Source of the DNA: Marinilactibacillus sp036039175
Lineage (GTDB): Bacteria; Bacillota; Bacilli; Lactobacillales; Carnobacteriaceae_A
Length of the DNA stretch: 64,000 nt
Direction: 5' to 3'
Assembly (NCBI RefSeq): GCF_036039175.1
Contig: NZ_JAYXKP010000005.1
Span: 1 to 64,000 of the forward strand
Below, in pieces: positions 25,117 to 32,646 of the stretch. Numbering within the stretch: the first letter of the stretch is position 1; every line of letters starts with the position of its first letter. A program made the position numbers and the translations under genes. The notes under the pieces were generated by a model. It was not told where the DNA came from, ran no database searches, and saw only the letters and a list, made by a program, of their open reading frames with translations.

Positions 25117-25691
25117 TCGCCATAGTAGACTATGGGCTAGGTAACATTGCGAATCTTACCAATGCTCTAGAATATTTAGGATATGAAGTAGAAATCACAC
25201 ACGACGAAGAACGACTCAAGCAAGCTGACCGCATCATTTTACCAGGTGTAGGACATTTTAAAGATGCTATGAATAGAATTCAGCAACTTGGTCTTCTACC
25301 TGTTCTAGAAGAATTAAAAGAAACCAAACCTTTTGTGGGGATTTGCTTAGGGATGCAGTTGCTTTTTGACTCTTCTGAAGAAGGCAATGTCAATGGACTT
25401 GGTTACCTTCCTGGTGATGTTAAAAAAATCACTGGAAACGTAACAGTTCCTCACTTAGGCTGGAATAAACTGTCTTCTGAAGTGCCTTCATTAAACGATG
25501 ACGTTTATTTTATCCACTCTTTCAAAGTACACACAAATGAAAATGTCGTTGCTACTGCAGAATACGAAGAAGACGTTGTCGCAATCGTACAAAAAGATCA
25601 CATCATTGGGATTCAGTTCCATCCAGAAAAAAGTGGTGAAAAAGGTCTTAAAATTCTAGATCAAGCATTAAAAGGTGGGTTTATATTATGA
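25113..25691 (+). CDS. hisH: Imidazole glycerol phosphate synthase, glutaminase subunit
   Basis: A class I glutamine amidotransferase of 192 residues that feeds ammonia to HisF. The oxyanion loop LPGVGHF, the nucleophile cysteine in GICLGMQLLF (about 77-86), and the His/Glu pair in IIGIQFHPEKSG (about 168-179) are intact. It overlaps hisB and hisA by four bases each, so synthesis of HisH and HisF is likely balanced by coupling. Confidence 0.95.
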   Translation: MIAIVDYGLGNIANLTNALEYLGYEVEITHDEERLKQADRIILPGVGHFKDAMNRIQQLGLLPVLEELKETKPFVGICLGMQLLFDSSEEGNVNGLGYLPGDVKKITGNVTVPHLGWNKLSSEVPSLNDDVYFIHSFKVHTNENVVATAEYEEDVVAIVQKDHIIGIQFHPEKSGEKGLKILDQALKGGFIL

Positions 25692-26395
25692 TAGAATTAT
25701 GGCCGGCAATCGACTTGATTGATCAGCAAAGCGTACGGTTAACTGAAGGAAAATATGAATCAAAAGAAGTAATGCGTCGAACGGCTGAAGAAGCCATTGC
25801 CTTTTATAACCAGTTTGAGCAAGTTGCTCGTATTCATATCGTTGACTTGATGGGTGCTCTTCACCAAAAGCCCGCTGAAAAAGCCTTTATTACTAAATTA
25901 ATGCAAACCAGCCGTGTGCCTATTGAAATTGGTGGCGGCATCCGTTCTGAAGAATCTATTCAATATTACCTTGATAATGGTGCTTCTTATATTATCGTTG
26001 GTACACGTGGCTTGAAAGATTTACCTTGGCTTAAAGAAATGACTGTTAAATATCCAGGTAAAATTTACCTAGGACTGGATGCGATGAAAGATCAAGTTGC
26101 TGTAAATGGTTGGACTGAAACTGAAGAACGTACAATTTACGATATCGCTAAAGAAACGGCTACTTACGATTTAGGTGGTATTATCTATACAGATATCTCT
26201 AAAGACGGTAAAATGGGTGGTCCAAATGTTGAATTAACGGCTCGACTCGTTGAATTATCCCCTCATCCGATTACAGCTTCAGGTGGCATTCGCAGTCTTC
26301 AAGATATGAAAGAATTAGAAGCTGTTGGTGTTAAGGCAGCAATTGTCGGTAAAGCTGCGAATACATCTGAATTCTGGGAGGGCATTAACGAATGA
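25688..26395 (+). CDS. hisA: ProFAR isomerase (HisA)
   Basis: Opens the ribose ring of ProFAR to PRFAR. A 235-residue TIM barrel with the first catalytic aspartate in WPAIDLIDQQSVRL (5-18), the phosphate-binding IEIGGGIRSEES (about 77-88), the second catalytic aspartate in IIYTDISKDGKMGGPN (about 163-178), and ASGGIRS (about 197-203). Both half-barrel phosphate sites are present. Confidence 0.95.
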   Translation: MIELWPAIDLIDQQSVRLTEGKYESKEVMRRTAEEAIAFYNQFEQVARIHIVDLMGALHQKPAEKAFITKLMQTSRVPIEIGGGIRSEESIQYYLDNGASYIIVGTRGLKDLPWLKEMTVKYPGKIYLGLDAMKDQVAVNGWTETEERTIYDIAKETATYDLGGIIYTDISKDGKMGGPNVELTARLVELSPHPITASGGIRSLQDMKELEAVGVKAAIVGKAANTSEFWEGINE

Positions 26396-27156
26396 TCAAG
26401 AAACGTATTATTCCCTGTCTAGATGTTAAAGATGGTTCGGTAGTCAAAGGGATTCAATTCAAAGGACTAAGAAAAATCGGAAATCCTGTTGATCTTGCTA
26501 AACGCTATAATGCCTTAGGTGCAGATGAGTTAGTCTTTCTAGATATTTCCGCAACAGAAACGGGACATGCTTTAATGCTTGACGTTATTAGACAGACCGC
26601 TAGAGAACTGTTTATACCTATGACGATAGGTGGCGGTATTCAATCAGTAGAAGACATTTCGACTCTACTTGGTGCCGGTGCAGATAAAGTCAGTCTGAAC
26701 TCTTCAGCACTCAGGAATCCTCAGCTTATAAAAGAAGCAAGTGAAAAATTCGGTTCCCAATGTATCTGTATCGCACTTGATGCCAAATGGGATGAAGAAC
26801 AGCAAGACTGGTTTTGTTATACGCACGGTGGAAAAAAGGCAACCGATATTAGAGCTCTCGACTGGGTCAAACAAGTTGAAGCACTTGGAGCTGGAGAATT
26901 GCTTGTGACGAGTATGGACTTTGACGGTATGCAACAAGGCTTTGATCACAAGCTTTTGCGTCTAATTCAAGAATCTGTGAATATACCCGTGATTGCATCT
27001 GGTGGAGCTGGAACAGCTGCACACTTCTCTGAATTGTTCTCTGAAACAGATGTATCTGCTGGATTAGCGGCTTCTATCTTCCATGACGAAGACGTGTCGA
27101 TCCAAGAAGTAAAAGATCTTTGCATAAAAAAAGGAGTGCCAATGAGAAATGTCTAA
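26392..27156 (+). CDS. hisF: Imidazole glycerol phosphate synthase, cyclase subunit
   Basis: Combines PRFAR with ammonia from HisH to give imidazole-glycerol phosphate and AICAR. The 254-residue barrel begins MIKKRIIPCLDVKDGSVVKG with the catalytic Asp11, has IGGGIQSVED (about 81-90), the second catalytic aspartate in LLVTSMDFDGMQQGFD (about 170-185), and VIASGGAGTAAHF (about 201-213). It overlaps hisA by four and hisI by eight bases. Confidence 0.95.
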   Translation: MIKKRIIPCLDVKDGSVVKGIQFKGLRKIGNPVDLAKRYNALGADELVFLDISATETGHALMLDVIRQTARELFIPMTIGGGIQSVEDISTLLGAGADKVSLNSSALRNPQLIKEASEKFGSQCICIALDAKWDEEQQDWFCYTHGGKKATDIRALDWVKQVEALGAGELLVTSMDFDGMQQGFDHKLLRLIQESVNIPVIASGGAGTAAHFSELFSETDVSAGLAASIFHDEDVSIQEVKDLCIKKGVPMRNV

Positions 27157-27790
27157 ATATGATGATTTAAAACCTGACTTTTCTAAGGGTCTACTGACAG
27201 TAGTTTTGCAGCATTATACGAATAAAGAAGTTCGTATGGTTGGATACATGAACGAAGAAGCTTTTGAACTGACTAAGAATGAAGAAGTTGCGTGGTTTTA
27301 CTCTAGATCCAAAGAAAGACTTTGGAAAAAAGGAGAATCTAGTGGTAACGTTCAATATGTGAAAGATATGTATCTGGATTGTGATCAGGATGCTCTACTT
27401 TTAATGATTGATCCAGTTGGCCCAACTTGTCACACTGGTACAGACAGCTGCTTTAATTTGGACTCTACTTTTACATTAAAAGACATTGAAGCAACCATTC
27501 AAAATCGAGCAGAAGCAACTGACGATGACTCTTATACAAATTATTTACTTTCAAAAGGAATAGATAAAATTGCCAAGAAATTTGGAGAAGAAGCTTTTGA
27601 GGTTGTCATCGGTGCTAAAAACGAGGATAAAAAGGAAGTTATAGACGAAGCTGCAGATGTTTTGTATCACTTAGGGGTTTTACTGCATAAATCTGATGTA
27701 AAGATTTCAGACGTAGAAGCAGTTCTAGCTGAACGTCATCACAAAAAGAATAATTTCAAAGGTGAACGCCAAGATATCGAAAAATGGTGA
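27149..27790 (+). CDS. hisI: Bifunctional phosphoribosyl-AMP cyclohydrolase / phosphoribosyl-ATP pyrophosphatase (HisIE)
   Basis: Catalyses two early histidine steps. Residues 1-105 are the HisI domain: VRMVGYMNEEAF (about 26-37), WFYSRSKERLWKKGESSGN (about 48-66), and the metal-binding DCDQDALLLMIDPVGPTCHTG (about 75-95). Residues 108-213 are HisE: LSKGIDKIAKKFGEEAFEVVI (about 131-151) and DEAADVLYHLGVLL (about 164-177) carry the magnesium-binding acids. HisI-HisE fusion is the common form. Last gene of the operon, closed by a terminator. Confidence 0.95.
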   Translation: MSKYDDLKPDFSKGLLTVVLQHYTNKEVRMVGYMNEEAFELTKNEEVAWFYSRSKERLWKKGESSGNVQYVKDMYLDCDQDALLLMIDPVGPTCHTGTDSCFNLDSTFTLKDIEATIQNRAEATDDDSYTNYLLSKGIDKIAKKFGEEAFEVVIGAKNEDKKEVIDEAADVLYHLGVLLHKSDVKISDVEAVLAERHHKKNNFKGERQDIEKW

Positions 27791-27807
27791 TGATTCATTT
27801 TAAGACT

Positions 27808-27838
27808 GAGATCTTCTATTTAGAAGGTCTCTTTTTTA
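27808..27838 (+). terminator. Terminator of the his operon
   Basis: GAGATCTTC (27808-27816) pairs with GAAGGTCTC (27823-27831), followed by TTTTTTATTT. Confidence 0.85.
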
Positions 27839-27934
27839 TTTGCTTAATTTAATAAATGAATTTATAGCATAAAACGCTATCAGCAGTTCTGTTTCCTTAT
27901 TATTTTTTTAAAAAATCTGATTTCTTTCTAAAGG

Positions 27935-27963
27935 TTGCATCCTCTACTTCAAATCTGTATTCT
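27935..27963 (+). promoter_or_regulatory. Promoter of the attenuated transporter/dehydrogenase operon
   Basis: TTGCAT (27935-27940), 17-base spacer, TATTCT (27958-27963). It would start a leader RNA of about 265 bases before the transporter gene. Confidence 0.45.
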
Positions 27964-28018
27964 AATAAATAACTAATAAAAAGTGATAACTTATCTGAAA
28001 AAGGAAGTAGGCATCCTC

Positions 28019-28072
28019 ATGAATACTCAACCATTGAATTTAGTCATTTTAATTATTATGCTCAGGGCTTAA
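28019..28072 (+). CDS. Branched-chain-amino-acid-rich leader peptide
   Basis: A 17-codon ORF translating to MNTQPLNLVILIIMLRA. Eight of 17 residues are Leu, Ile or Val, clustered as LNLVILIIML. An AAGGAAG ribosome site lies 11-17 bases upstream. The stop codon (28070-28072) is inside the 5' arm of the first hairpin of the attenuator, the geometry expected of a ribosome-position sensor. Too short for routine gene calling; its conservation in related genomes would settle it. Confidence 0.75.
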   Translation: MNTQPLNLVILIIMLRA

Positions 28073-28168
28073 CACTGTAGAAAAATTTACAGTTGTTTAG
28101 TCCTATTCATGGTTTAGTGTGAATGGGACTTAGACCTCTCATTCTATCAAAGAGTGAGAGGTCTTTTC
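28064..28168 (+). promoter_or_regulatory. Transcription attenuator with mutually exclusive hairpins
   Basis: Four stems can be drawn. A: AGGGCTTAACACTGTA (28064-28079) with TACAGTTGTTTAGTCCT (28088-28104). B: AGTCCTATTCA (28099-28109) with TGAATGGGACT (28120-28130). C: GGTTTAGT (28111-28118) with ACTTAGACC (28128-28136). T, a terminator: AGACCTCTCA (28132-28141) with TGAGAGGTCT (28155-28164), then four T. A excludes B, B excludes C, and C excludes T. A ribosome reaching the leader stop blocks A, so B and T form and transcription stops. A ribosome stalled at Leu/Ile/Val codons leaves A free, giving C and readthrough. Pairings are seen; the mechanism is inferred. Confidence 0.75.
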
Positions 28169-28236
28169 TGTTTCCACAGATCCTTTTAAAGATAGATAAC
28201 GATTCACTAAAAAATAGATCAGTGGAGGAACATTTT

Positions 28237-29214
28237 ATGCTCATATTTTTAAAACAACTAAATCAATCTTTTACTAAGTATTTATCATGGATTGTTATTG
28301 CAACAGCGGTATTGGCGTTACTATTACCTAATCTATTTCTATGGGCAGCAGGGATTACGACGTACACCTTACAATTCATTATGTTCACAATGGGACTGAC
28401 AATGAAACCAGCGGATTTCAGCGAAGTTCTGAGACGGCCTTGGCAAGTCTTTTTAGTCGTCATCGCCCAATATGTCTTTATGCCGCTATCTGCCCTAGCA
28501 CTCTCAACTTTGTTCGATTTACCCACTGAAATTGCCTTAGGCCTTTTATTGGTCGGCTCTGTACCCGGAGGAACATCTTCAAACGTGATTGCTTATCTAG
28601 CCAACGGAAACTTGCCATTGTCTATTGGCTCAACGTCTGTTTCTACGCTGTTGTCTCCACTACTAACGCCACTCATTCTTTCACTTTATGGCGGAGCTTA
28701 TCTGGATATTAACTTCTGGACGATGTTCCAATCCATTATTCAAGTTGTCCTATTACCTGTCCTACTTGGTCTAGTCATCAGTCACTTCCTTGGCAGACAC
28801 ACTGAAAAAGCTGAAAGAATTTTACCTTCTTTCTCTTCTATCGCTGTACTTTTAGTACTCGCTGGTACTGTATCCGTTAATCAACAAAACTTACTCAGCA
28901 CTGGCTTAGTGATTTTCTTTGTTGTTTGGCTTCACAACTTGAGCGGATACGGAATCAGTTATCTAATCTGCAAATTATTAAAGCGAGACATTCCGACCAC
29001 TCGCACCATTGCCATAGAAGTGGGTCTCCAAAACACAGGCTTGGCTGCAAATCTTGGTTTAGCACACTTCACACCAGCAACGGCACTCGCTGCCGCAGCT
29101 GGAACAATCGTGCATACATTATTTGGAACAGTCTACGCTAACCTATGCCGAAGACGCGATCAAAAAGATTCCTCCCAACACTCTACTGTTCGTCCTGTAA
29201 AAGTCCAATCATAA
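28237..29214 (+). CDS. BASS (bile acid:sodium symporter) family transporter
   Basis: A 325-residue membrane protein with about nine to ten hydrophobic helices spread over residues 15-300. Family markers include FTMGLTMKPADFSEVLRRP (about 48-66), LLVGSVPGGTSSNVIAYLANGNLPLSI (about 103-129, the crossover region with SGGT-like PGGTSSN) and EVGLQNTGLAANL (about 261-273). Despite the name, bacterial members such as PanS move small organic acids with sodium. Here it is controlled by a branched-chain leader and paired with a 2-hydroxyacid-type dehydrogenase, so a branched-chain 2-oxo or 2-hydroxy acid is a reasonable substrate guess. Start ATG 28237 has GGAGGA seven bases upstream; the frame's earlier ATG lies inside the attenuator. 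Confidence 0.85.
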   Translation: MLIFLKQLNQSFTKYLSWIVIATAVLALLLPNLFLWAAGITTYTLQFIMFTMGLTMKPADFSEVLRRPWQVFLVVIAQYVFMPLSALALSTLFDLPTEIALGLLLVGSVPGGTSSNVIAYLANGNLPLSIGSTSVSTLLSPLLTPLILSLYGGAYLDINFWTMFQSIIQVVLLPVLLGLVISHFLGRHTEKAERILPSFSSIAVLLVLAGTVSVNQQNLLSTGLVIFFVVWLHNLSGYGISYLICKLLKRDIPTTRTIAIEVGLQNTGLAANLGLAHFTPATALAAAAGTIVHTLFGTVYANLCRRRDQKDSSQHSTVRPVKVQS

Positions 29215-29238
29215 TCTAGAAGAAGGTAGTGAATTTAT

Positions 29239-30324
29239 ATGAAACTGAGTCAAACCGTAAGAAGTGGTCCCGATCAATATATTTGCCAAGAAGCTGCTTT
29301 AGTCTACTTTGATGAAAAAATGAAACGGTATACGTCTCCTGTAATCATCACTGGAGAGCTATCGTTTAAAGCTTTCGAAAAACATTATCCTGGTCATAAT
29401 GTTTTCCCTGTTTTGAGGTATAACCATACTGCATCAATTGAAGATATGAACAGACTAGCCAAAGAATGCTCAGGAGCCGATTGCATCGTTGGAATCGGTG
29501 GCGGAAAAGTACTCGATACCGCTAAAGGAACTGCTGATCTGTTAGGAATTGAATACGTAACGATTCCAACTGTTTTAGGAACTTGCGCTGCCTATACCCC
29601 TCTCTCTGCTGTATATCACCCAGATGGTACGTTTAGAAGCGTTGACTACTATAATCGATCTGCTTCCTTTTGTTTTATGGATCTCTCTTTACTAGTAGAG
29701 TCCCCAAAAAAATACTTTGCCGGCGGTATTGGAGACACACTAGCTAAATGGTATGAAGCTGAAGGTATCACGAATCATATTCAAGGTGCTTTACCAGCTA
29801 TGGTTTCTGTCGGACTTCAAACTGCAAAAGTTACCCAAGAGATTTTACTTCAGGATAGCGAAGAAGCCTTAAAAAGTATGGAGGCACATGAAGTCACACC
29901 AGCGTTTCAAAAAGTTGCAGAAGCTGTTGTAGCTATAGCCGGAACAGTCGGAGGTTTCGCTGGTGAATATGGTAGAATGGCCGGCGCGCATGCTGTGCAC
30001 AACGGTATGTCATTGATTCCAGAAACACATAATTACGAGCATGGCGTAAAGGTCGCTTATGGGGTTTTAGTTCAACTTGCTGCTTGTAAAAGATATGATG
30101 AAGTCGATAGATTGCAGAGCTTTTACAAAGAAAATGCCTTCCCGCATTCTCTGAAAGATTTCGGCATAACAGAAGACATTGAACAGGCAATGGAACAAAT
30201 CGCTATCTTTTCTGCTTCAGATAAAGAAACCTTTAACCTAGTCATTCCGGATATTACGCCTAATGATGTTTATCAAGCTATGCAGTACCTTGAAGTTCTT
30301 GTACCTTCAAAAATCAGTGTATAA
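29239..30324 (+). CDS. Iron-containing alcohol dehydrogenase family oxidoreductase (GldA/YbdH-like)
   Basis: A 361-residue metal-dependent NAD(P) oxidoreductase. The nucleotide site is CIVGIGGGKVLDTAKG (about 82-97), with TIPTVLGTCAAYTPLSAVY (about 112-130). Metal ligands appear as the aspartate in GGIGDTLAKWYEA (about 160-172) and the histidines in AGAHAVHNGM and NYEHGVKVAYG (about 248-277). GDTLAKWYEA is closest to E. coli YbdH/HcxA, which reduces 2-oxo acids, rather than to true glycerol dehydrogenase. It lies 24 bases after the transporter gene and shares its attenuator. Reaction direction and substrate are inferred. Confidence 0.82.
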   Translation: MKLSQTVRSGPDQYICQEAALVYFDEKMKRYTSPVIITGELSFKAFEKHYPGHNVFPVLRYNHTASIEDMNRLAKECSGADCIVGIGGGKVLDTAKGTADLLGIEYVTIPTVLGTCAAYTPLSAVYHPDGTFRSVDYYNRSASFCFMDLSLLVESPKKYFAGGIGDTLAKWYEAEGITNHIQGALPAMVSVGLQTAKVTQEILLQDSEEALKSMEAHEVTPAFQKVAEAVVAIAGTVGGFAGEYGRMAGAHAVHNGMSLIPETHNYEHGVKVAYGVLVQLAACKRYDEVDRLQSFYKENAFPHSLKDFGITEDIEQAMEQIAIFSASDKETFNLVIPDITPNDVYQAMQYLEVLVPSKISV

Positions 30325-30414
30325 TGAAGGTTTTTACCTATAAATCACTAAATCAATAGTCTATTACTGATCATTGAAAGGACCTTCTAGGATTCTTTCA
30401 GTAAAGGCTTTAAA

Positions 30415-30443
30415 TTAGACTTTTTTCTTTTTATCTTTATACT
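30415..30443 (+). promoter_or_regulatory. Promoter of the DUF378 gene
   Basis: TTAGAC (30415-30420), 17-base T-rich spacer, TATACT (30438-30443). Confidence 0.6.
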
Positions 30444-30473
30444 TTAAATTATATTAAAGAAGGAGGTGTTCGT

Positions 30474-30698
30474 ATGAAAACATTAGACAATATTGCTTTA
30501 GCTCTTTTAATTGTTGGCGGTTTGAACTGGCTCTTAGTAGGTCTGTTTGAATTTGATTTAGTAGCTACAATATTTGGTGGAGAAACAGCACTCTTATCTA
30601 AAATAGTTTACATTGTTGTTGGGCTATGTGCTCTTTATTCATTAAAGTTCTTCCCTCTAATCAATTCTCAAACAACTTCTTCACATAAAGATCATTAA
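30474..30698 (+). CDS. DUF378 family small membrane protein (YuzA-like)
   Basis: A 74-residue protein of two membrane helices (about 6-27 and 41-62) with the family's DNIALALLIVGGLNWLLVGL start and a VYIVVGLCALYSL second helix. The C-terminus is short and polar. Function unknown; members are common in bacilli, some linked to cell-envelope stress. A strong AAGGAGG lies before the ATG, and it has its own promoter and terminator. Confidence 0.88.
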   Translation: MKTLDNIALALLIVGGLNWLLVGLFEFDLVATIFGGETALLSKIVYIVVGLCALYSLKFFPLINSQTTSSHKDH

Positions 30699-30708
30699 TT
30701 TTCTAAAC

Positions 30709-30742
30709 AAAAAAAAAAGAGTAGAATAATGCTCTTTTTTTT
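30709..30742 (+). terminator. Weak terminator after the DUF378 gene
   Basis: An A-run followed by GAG (ending near 30722) pairs with CTC and eight T (30732-30742). Most of the stem is A-T. Confidence 0.6.
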
Positions 30743-30791
30743 GTGTTTTTTTATATTTCAAGAGCCAATGATCATAATCAGATAAACAGAT

Positions 30792-30825
30792 GGTTTGGTT
30801 TTTACCCGTCGGTAAAAACCAAACC
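30792..30825. repeat. Perfect 15-base inverted repeat
   Basis: GGTTTGGTTTTTACC (30792-30806) and GGTAAAAACCAAACC (30811-30825) are exact reverse complements around CGTC. Neither side has the T-tract of an ordinary terminator. It lies between the DUF378 terminator and the end of the decayed gene. It could be a remnant terminal repeat, a protein site, or an RNA-processing hairpin. Confidence 0.7.
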
Positions 30826-30853
30826 TTTACTTAGTACTCGTATAAAGTTATTT

Positions 30854-31363
30854 CTAATGATTTTTTCTAATTTCATCTTGATACAATTCTAAAAATTGAT
30901 TTCCATAGTCAGCATTTGAAATAGATATACTTGTCATAGTTGAATTTGTTGATAGATTAAATTCGAATACGTCCGAATATTCTTTTTTTCCTGATAGATA
31001 AGTTATTTCAAATTTAGAAGCATAATCATAGTCATGCTCGCTTTTCTGTGCCTAAACGAGACAGGTAATTGACTGACCAGGTACCGCATGATTTATTTAT
31101 CCTACTAAATTAGTCTTTATCTCCCAGTTTTATTATTTTTTTGTTTTATCATCAACTGTAATCTTTTGTACAACAGCATTAGTATTTCCAAAGTTTTTTG
31201 CAATAATATAGAAACGATTTTTATTAGCAATCAAAGTTTCAGTATAAGTACTAATATAAGCCCTAGAATTTTCTTCTAAAATTCTATTAATGTCTCTAGA
31301 CGTTTTAACCTCTGCAATTACACTAACGGTAATTGCTGATACTGATAAAAATTTGAAAAGCAT
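30854..31363 (-). pseudogene. Decayed gene with four in-frame stop codons
   Basis: One frame runs from ATG 31363 to TAG 30854-30856 (169 codons before the final stop), interrupted by TAA 31133-31135, TAA 31130-31132, TAA 31097-31099 and TAG 31052-31054, with no frameshift. The first 76 residues are MLFKFLSVSAITVSVIAEVK (one membrane helix) then YISTYTETLIANKNRFYIIAKNFGN. The later part reads HAVPGQSITCLV, then after the TAG KSEHDYDYASKFEITY and YSDVFEFNLST, ending IRKNH. The pattern of N-terminal anchor plus a beta-rich KNFGN domain is that of small membrane-anchored hypothetical proteins. No function is known to me. Confidence 0.7.
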
Positions 31364-31365
31364 AT

Positions 31366-31404
31366 GTAAAAAAGAGTGAACTCAATATACTCACTCTTTT
31401 TTAC
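31366..31404. terminator. Symmetric terminator-like hairpin
   Basis: GTAAAAAAGAGTGA (31366-31379) pairs with TCACTCTTTTTTAC (31391-31404). It lies immediately upstream of the decayed minus-strand gene. The 250 bases to its right hold no gene that I can support. Confidence 0.7.
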
Positions 31405-31659
31405 TCGGTTAAAACTCTAGATAGTAAAAGTTGCTATTTATTTTACTTGATTCATTTTGTTTTAGTGGCGCATCTTTTTGTTGCTCCTAAACTTGATTTT
31501 TCGAATTGTTATAAACTAAAGATATTCTTAGACTAAGGCACTTTTTATTGAAATCTTTCATCATTAACAGTACGATGATAGTCATGCTAAAAACATTGGC
31601 TTTACTTAACTAAGACCATTATCTTAAATAAAACAAATTGAAAACGAAGAGGGATTTGT

Positions 31660-32556
31660 ATGGAAAATCGTTTTGAGCGCATCCGTTCTGCCGAACGTGG
31701 TGCTAGAGTCAGTATTGTAGTTTATATTTTTATGGCTACTTTAAAATTATTTATTGGATTCACATTCAGGTCTTCTGCTTTGAGCGCAGATGGGTTCAAT
31801 AATTTAACCGACGTCATTTCTTCTGTCACGATTTTAATCGGGCTAAAAGCAGCTAGGAAGCCAGCCGACTCTAATCATCCTTACGGTCATTGGAAAGCTG
31901 AACCCATTGCAAGCCTTATCACCTCCTTTGCAATGTTGTTTGTCGGCTTTCAAGTACTTCAATCTACGGTTACTCGCTTGCTATCGGGTGAAGTGGTTCC
32001 ACCAAATGGACTAGCAGCTATTGCCTCTGTGATTGGTACAGTTGTCATGTTTTTTGTATACAAGTATAATCTGAACTTGTCAAAGAAAGTGAGATCAAGT
32101 GGACTTGCTGCTGTGGCTAAAGATAATCTCGCTGATTCGTTAACCAGTTTGGCTACAGCCGTCGCTATTCTTGCCTCTGCTTTAGGATTGGTTTGGATCG
32201 ATGGTATAATGGCATTGATTGTATCCCTGATCATTCTTAAAACAGGTGTAGAGGTTTTCAGAGAAAGCACCTTTTCACTATCAGATGGTTTTCATGAAGA
32301 TGAACTAGACAATTACGAAAAAGCTGTTAAACAACTTCCTGAAATTCATAGTATTGAATCGCTGAAGGCCCGTAATTATGGTACGAACATCTATGTAGAC
32401 ATCACGATTCTTGTCGATGCCAATATGTCTGTTCAAGAAGGACATGATGTAACGGAAAAAATAGAAGAACTATTATTTAATGACTTCGATGTTATGCATG
32501 TAGACGTTCATGTTGAGCCGGATACAATCAAATATATGGATCAGTTAAATCAATAA
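31660..32556 (+). CDS. Cation diffusion facilitator (CDF) metal exporter
   Basis: A 298-residue proton/metal antiporter. Six membrane helices are seen between residues 16 and 200. Metal-site acids are in ALSADGFNNLTDVISS (about 39-54, a DxxxxxxD variant) and in DNLADSLTSLATA (about 147-159); the HPYGHWKAEPIASL loop (about 72-85) is typical of CDF. A cytoplasmic C-terminal ferredoxin-like domain (210-298) contains VDITILVDANMSVQEGH and VHVEPD. It should expel Zn, Fe, Co or Mn; which one is uncertain. GAGGG lies before the ATG. A possible promoter with TATCTT as -10 lies about 30 bases upstream. Confidence 0.88.
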   Translation: MENRFERIRSAERGARVSIVVYIFMATLKLFIGFTFRSSALSADGFNNLTDVISSVTILIGLKAARKPADSNHPYGHWKAEPIASLITSFAMLFVGFQVLQSTVTRLLSGEVVPPNGLAAIASVIGTVVMFFVYKYNLNLSKKVRSSGLAAVAKDNLADSLTSLATAVAILASALGLVWIDGIMALIVSLIILKTGVEVFRESTFSLSDGFHEDELDNYEKAVKQLPEIHSIESLKARNYGTNIYVDITILVDANMSVQEGHDVTEKIEELLFNDFDVMHVDVHVEPDTIKYMDQLNQ

Positions 32557-32562
32557 CACTAT

Positions 32563-32610
32563 AAAAAGCGTCTCTCTAAAGGAAACCTCCAATAGAGAGA
32601 CGCTTTTTTA
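32563..32610. terminator. Bidirectional terminator
   Basis: AAAAAGCGTCTCTCTA (32563-32578) pairs with TAGAGAGACGCTTTTT (32593-32608). It lies between the convergent CDF and lipoprotein genes. Confidence 0.85.
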
Positions 32611-32646
32611 CTATAAGACTACTAATCTTAATTCTTCTAAACGAAT

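Noticed and set aside
28123..28236. N-terminal extension of the BASS transporter
   Set aside because: It begins inside the attenuator, translates through the terminator stem, has no ribosome site, and adds a charged segment unlike the family.
30325..30410. Hairpin after the GldA-like gene as a terminator
   Set aside because: TTACTGA/TCAGTAA can pair, but the loop is long, inner pairings conflict and there is no T-run, so the end of this operon is left undefined.
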